DNA from: Haemonchus contortus
Taxonomy: Eukaryota > Nematoda > Chromadorea > Rhabditida > Trichostrongylidae
Assembly (NCBI GenBank): GCA_000469685.2
Contig: LS997567.1
Span: 38,591,005-38,655,004 of the forward strand
Reading direction: 5' to 3'
Length of the DNA: 64,000 nucleotides
Positions 59,359 through 64,000 of the stretch are shown in pieces; the stretch's first letter is position 1, and the number at the start of each line of letters is the position of its first letter. The position numbers were made by a program, and so were the translations under genes. The notes below the pieces were generated by a model. That model did not search any database and was not told the origin of the DNA. It saw only the letters and a program-made list of their open reading frames with translations.

Positions 59359-59445
59359 ATGTATAGGGAGAAAACTAAGAAAACATTTTTATCGTGAACT
59401 GTGCTTTTAATATAAATGTGTTGAGTCATCTTCACTTCACCACAT

Positions 59446-59909
59446 TATGCTTTACTACTTCGAGAAAGGTCGGAAGGTGTCAGAGTCATTTTGCGATCTC
59501 AACGGACTTTTTGGCGATGGAACAGTCAGCCAAAGCCAAGTGAGAAACGGGATCTGTTCTTAAATCTGTCATTTTTGTTCGTTACTGTAGCGCACCTCAG
59601 TGTTTACATTAAATAAATGATTAATATTCACCGACAAAAACTCCTATGGACTATCGAAATCGGTTGGCGAACAGAACCTACGACGAAATGGATGGCCTGA
59701 TGGTCGGTGTCAAGGCTAGAATGGCCTCCAAGAATCGAAACTTCATCGCCTGTGAATTCCGATTGAATAGCAGATGGGAAGCAGAGCTTAACGTAGATGG
59801 TGGATAAATTCCGAAATAATTATTTGAACAGTTCTTCGTTCAGCATTTTCATCGTTTCTCCAAATAAAATTTATTGAAAAATATTCGCTATAATTATGCA
59901 TTAACCTAA
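59446..59909 (+). mobile_element. 5'-truncated copy of mariner family 2
   Basis: Matches the 41.9-kb element from its transposase start (YYFEKGRKVSESFCDLNG) to the right terminal repeat ending CATTAACCTAA at 59909, followed by TA. The left repeat is absent. Clearly related to but diverged from the other copy. Confidence 0.8.
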
Positions 59910-60079
59910 TATTTCTGCGTGACCCGCAATATCGATACCAAGGAGTGTCATGATCTGATTTGAGAGCAGCTCAGATCAGATTAGAAGGAACCACCAGAGC
60001 AGACCGTGTACCGTAGCAATGAAACTGGGAGGAGAATTGGCATGATACACATCTTACTGAAGCCTTGAACGTGTTAACT

Positions 60080-60185
60080 TGAAGTTGGTGCCCTGATCCT
60101 TCCAGACGAGTGCGATACCAACTAGCAAGTCAAGTATAGTGTAGGGTTTGGTTAGCCTACATGAAAGTCGATCCGAGGGTCTTCC
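60080..60185 (-). mobile_element. SINE family A fragment
   Basis: A short reversed body piece matches the family (GATCGACTTTCATGTAGGCTAACC, cut to the part near box B, and TTGGTATCGCACTCGTCTGG). Head and tail are missing. Confidence 0.5.
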
Positions 60186-60304
60186 CTCAAATCTTTTCTA
60201 TCATGTGGAAAACATAGAGACCATTGTGCACCAGAAGTTCATAACAATCGCATCCAGACTTCTGGTTCTACGAATTGTGGTGAGCTACAATTGTGGTGAA
60301 AACT

Positions 60305-60563
60305 GAGAGAAGGGCAGTAAGAACAGTTTCGGGCAATCGATCCGCCGCACGCGGCTGTCGCGGACCATTGGCATCGTTATAACAGTTCAAGCATTCTTCA
60401 TACAGCTCAATCAATATGCGATTATTACTTACGGCATGATTCTACTACTTTCAGATCTTTTGTTCCTGAATTTCTTACTTGCTGCTGCATTGCGCTACAT
60501 TTCTTCGCGCGCGGCGTCTCTCTCGCCGCTACGCGACGATTTCATTCCTACTGAACTACACCC
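60305..60563 (-). mobile_element. MITE family B, copy 5
   Basis: Reverse orientation; flanks gtgaaaact (60296) and gtgaagatt (60564) are a decayed 9-bp duplication. Internal match to the family over its length. Confidence 0.82.
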
Positions 60564-60572
60564 GTGAAGATT

Positions 60573-61664
60573 AAGTCTCACTATGTGTAATTCATTGACT
60601 AGTAGCTTCCACTTATTGACAAGAAATTTTCTGAAGGGAATGGCATTCACAATCTGCACAATCTTGCTGTTCCTCGATAACTTCATTCGAAAATGCTGAA
60701 ATGACTCCGCAATGAACGTTGACTGACTCATGTTTGCTGGCACATTAAAGGCCTTGAGAAGACAACGACGCTATAAAGAATCGCTGTGTGTTCAGCTACG
60801 AGTTTAGACGTTGGTCGCAATCGTTGACCGATATTCTGGACTGGGCTTAGCGCCATTCGGCAAACTACTCTAAACTGAGAAGCCATGTGATAGTTTGAGA
60901 TCGCAACATTTCTGGCACATCTGACTCGAGGTCTGCTCTCCGCTTTTGTTACCGTTATCGAGAGTAGACTTACAGTGAACTGTTGAAAATCGGGCCTTGG
61001 TAGAGGTTGTTAACATATTCACATAAACTCTTAAAGAGTCGATGGCCGAGCGCTCCATTCCTCTCAGAAGTCCCTTTTTTGAACCTTTCTCCTTACCCTC
61101 TTTGATTCGAAAAGTTAGAAGTTAAGCTTTAAAGCATGACAGGAAAGTACTTTTGCTCACTCCTCGACTATCCTGCGCATTCCGTCTGTGTAGGCGCTTG
61201 GCAGATCATTGGGATTCATCATAACATTGGGATTTTTTTTATTCCTATTTTGCCAGTTTTCAAGAAATTCGTTAATTTGAAAAACCAGTGTCGAGAGTGA
61301 TAGGAGACCCTCACAGCCTGGCCAAAGGACAACGTGGGCTTAATGAGGTACAGTTTTTGCTTGGAAAGGCTCTAGAAAATTACAGTCTGAAGGAATAATT
61401 CTTCGCCATTACTGGACACTTTTAGCTCATTGAGGGAGAATCTGAAGAGCCGAGAGAATTCGAAATTTTTAATAAATCAGGACGCAAAACCTACACGTTG
61501 CCCTAAAGGCATGTGATTCTGAAGAATTCAAACATAATTCTCGGAAAGCCCGAAAGTTGAGCTTCATTGGGAGCTCTCGATTACCATTGACAGCTTCGAC
61601 TGCCTGAAGGTTCACAGAATGCAACCTCAGTGAGGAAGTAAGTATAAGGAAGCAATCAGGGGGG
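60573..61664. other. No supported gene
   Basis: Between two MITE copies; nothing recognised. Confidence 0.4.
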
Positions 61665-61915
61665 GGGTGTGGTGCAATAGGAACGAAATTGTCGCGTCGC
61701 GGGAGACGCCGTGCGCGAAGGAATGAAGGAGATCGCAGTAGCAAGTAAGAAATTCAGAAACGAAGGAGCTCTCAGTAGAATCATGCCAGTTATAACCGCA
61801 TATCGATTGAGCTGTATGAAGAACGCTAGAACTGTTATAGCGAAGCAAATGGTCCGCGACAGCCGCGTGCGGCGGATCGATTACACAAAACCCTTTCTAC
61901 TGCCTTTCTCCTCCT
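61665..61915 (+). mobile_element. MITE family B, copy 6, decayed
   Basis: Left end GGGTGTGGTGCAATAGGAAC follows a G run. There are small internal deletions, and the right end is CCCTTTCTACTGCCTTTCTCC. No clear duplication. Confidence 0.75.
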
Positions 61916-62168
61916 ATCCCTATTAGGTTCTGCCAAGCGTCTACACAGTGAAAACACCTCCTTGGTTTTTCAAAGCTTGGAGAATCGTTCCAGATGAGTC
62001 GTAAGAGGTTTGCATTGTTCTGGTTATTACTACGCTACACTGACGTATCGTGAGCCTTGAACTCAAACAGTGATTCACTCTGATTGTGCAGTTTGGGGCT
62101 TTTTAAAGAGGCGAAAAGACCAGTTCACGTCAATCCTCATTCTGCAAACTTCTCAAAACCTATCCAAT

Positions 62169-63573
62169 ATGGCAAGCCGTTTCATGAAAAGGCTAATTGG
62201 GGCTACCGTATGCGCTTTTATCGCATTCGCTTTCATCTGTGTTAGCTTCTTTACTCAAGGTTTGTATGCACTTCTCAGGTCTCCCTTTACTCGTACTCGA
62301 GCTTTACTCGACTTGTTATAATTCCCTAAATCATTTTATTATACTTATTTACAATAAAGCGGAATAATGGGAATTGAATTTTTCGCATTAACTATGGCTT
62401 TTTCTCACTCTCCCCGTTTCATTTCTGCTAAACGGACAGAGATCTCAACAAATAACTAGTAAAATAAAGTTACTTCCAACTCTACCATAACCCGCACACG
62501 GGTTCCAGGGGTTATTACTCAGAGTATGTAACGGTAAAAGTCTGAGTAGAAGTAAGTAATGATGGAATGTCCAGGAAATAAAATAGTAAGACATGTTCAA
62601 ATATCAGTTGTTTGAATAGAAGAAACTTGTAATCACCCCTTCCAGAGTACTCGCTTCTGTCACAAAAAGTCGCTGGACAAAAAAATGTTCAAAAAGGTTT
62701 TCAAGGTTCATTAAGAAATCAGAGGAATGGGTACCAAAATGGCGTCGTTGACTTTGCCATACCAATATGCTTGCGTCAAGATTAGTAAACGGACTAGTAA
62801 ACGCTGGAGCCCTACTGGTACTGCGTTTTGAAAATTTGTAAAGTCACTGGAATTAGCAGATTGAATTCAGTGATCTATGAAATATTTTGGAAATATACCT
62901 ATAGGCAACTGTTAAGTAACAACTTCTCGTCCCAATTCTTCTACAGGTTGTGTTGTGAGTTTCAAAATCCATGGGGTCATCGATCCCATCAAAAGTCGAT
63001 TCCTTAATAGGGTAACTGGTAAATCGGAACTACAACCGAATGAGGATACCCATGCAAATAAAAAAATAGAGTGTGGAAGGCATTCAACGGTCTGAATCAA
63101 ATGGTAATATTCAAAATTACCATTTTCCCTTGCCTTCCTAATAATTTTTGGTTTCAGATTGGATGGTAATTGTCATCTTAGGAATTGCCGTAAAAGCTGG
63201 TGTACCGACGGGGATTTTCCCATGGTACTGCATATCTGCGGGTACCTGCAGTGTGTTTCTGAATGTAAGTGCTCCGAGTAAATACGCTTTCGTAGTTTAC
63301 CTGTTTCAAATAAACTATACTAGTCAGTTCAGTCATCTGAAAAACTCTGAGGCGATGGCCACTTGATTAAGGTAGGTGATGAGGAGATCTATCGTTCGTA
63401 CACTACGCTAGAAAATTCGTTACTGTCCAATCAATAATCGTACCCTACAGGAACATTCAACAAAGAGCACACTATTTTTAGGCTGCTGATGGATGGGACA
63501 AATGCTTCTTCTTTTTGATGTTGTTCGCTTGGATATTTCAATTTATCGCACTTGTTACTGGAGTAGTGGCGCT
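62169..63573 (+). CDS. Claudin-like small membrane protein, first three exons (runs off window)
   Basis: Three exons join in phase: 62169-62259 (starts at ATG, 30 codons plus 1 base), 63158-63264 (36 codons once joined) and 63482-63573 (30 codons plus 2 bases). Introns are bounded by GTTTGT/TTTCAG and GTAAGT/TTTTAG, and GTAAGT follows exon 3. Exon 1 is a hydrophobic N-terminal helix (ATVCAFIAFAFICVSFF). Exon 2 opens DWMVI and later has GIFPWYC followed by AGTC, giving the W, then G-x-F, then C, then C order of claudin-type first extracellular loops. Exon 3 holds a second membrane helix (CFFFLMLFAWIFQFIALV). This resembles the nematode Clc-like/claudin superfamily of four-helix proteins of junctions and plasma membrane. 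The third and fourth helices would lie beyond 64000. Splice chain is strong; family assignment is an inference from fold pattern, not from a database hit. Confidence 0.72.
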
Positions 63574-64000
63574 GTAAGTTTGAAAACAACGTCTTTTCAA
63601 CAGTATTGAGTCATTCCACAAGACAAACATGATGATCCAAAAACCTCATGGAAAGAATCCCTTTTCTATTCAGACCTCCCTACGCCTAGACCGATTCAAG
63701 GAATATTCAACAAGAGTCACTCATTGGCTCCTTAATATACAAAAACCTTGAACGAATAGCCTTAGGTCACCGCGCGAATTTTCCGCGTGCGGTCAGCGGC
63801 ATAATGATTCACCACCTCACAGATATGTAATGGAGTAATGATAGAACAACATGGATCAGCACAGCAAGCAAATATAAATATAAAAGTATGAATAGATATA
63901 AAATCCCCATGGCTGCGTTATTTGCTAGAATGTGACGAATCAACTACCGTATCCTTCCTCGCGCAATTTCGGCATATCTTTATAGGAGCGAGTTTGCAGA

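Noticed and set aside
62260..63157. Extra exon in intron 1 of the claudin-like gene
   Set aside because: Direct joining of exons 1 and 2 already keeps frame and no convincing exon borders were seen between them.
63574..63800. Fourth exon of the claudin-like gene after GTCTTTTCAACAG
   Set aside because: The intron would be about 30 bp, too short, and the peptide lacks a membrane helix.

Overview
The window is eukaryotic and looks like a nematode contig, probably a strongylid (hookworm-like). The evidence is low-to-moderate GC, small exons bounded by nematode-type splice sites (acceptors such as TTTTCAG or TTTTAG, donors such as GTAAGT), one start codon 7 bases after a trans-splice-like acceptor, and a mobile-element load typical of such genomes (Tc1/mariner relatives, 9-bp-target MITEs, a tRNA-headed SINE). 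There are no bacterial operons, rRNA, intact tRNA or CRISPR arrays. Every call was made by eye from sequence. Species and most protein families remain unnamed.

The best gene models are spliced chains in which reading phase carries across introns. They are a two-exon 80-codon plus-strand gene (40798-41279); a minus-strand single-pass membrane protein with a CC/CC cysteine cluster and a tyrosine-rich tail (49508 to 46889); a minus-strand three- or four-exon C-terminus (39815 to 38754); a minus-strand three-exon gene beginning beside a CRE-rich block (30928 to 29920); a plus-strand two-exon C-terminus (34448-34786); and, at the right edge, the first three exons of a claudin-like membrane protein (62169 to beyond 63573). 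Weaker exon candidates lie near 2.0, 14.7, 16, 21.3, 32.8, 44.4, 46.7, 55.2, 56.1 and 57.4 kb.

Mobile DNA explains much of the remainder. An 881-bp mariner with intact ends and a dead transposase lies at 24.0-24.9 kb, with a second mariner remnant at 18.2 kb. Two internally deleted copies of another mariner family are at 41.9 and 59.4 kb. A 508-bp Tc1-type element with near-perfect inverted repeats is at 37.7 kb. Six copies of one roughly 258-bp MITE are present, two of them with perfect 9-bp target duplications. At least nine full or partial copies of one tRNA-like SINE occur on both strands. Smaller repeats include a diverged tandem pair at 27.1-27.5 kb, a two-copy family at 8.3/21.9 kb, and several microsatellites and homopolymer runs.

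The genes are unrelated neighbours rather than a pathway. Nothing here is a clear new biological system. The most novel items are the unnamed small spliced genes, the MITE family with its 9-bp duplications, and the CRE cluster upstream of the 30.9-kb gene.
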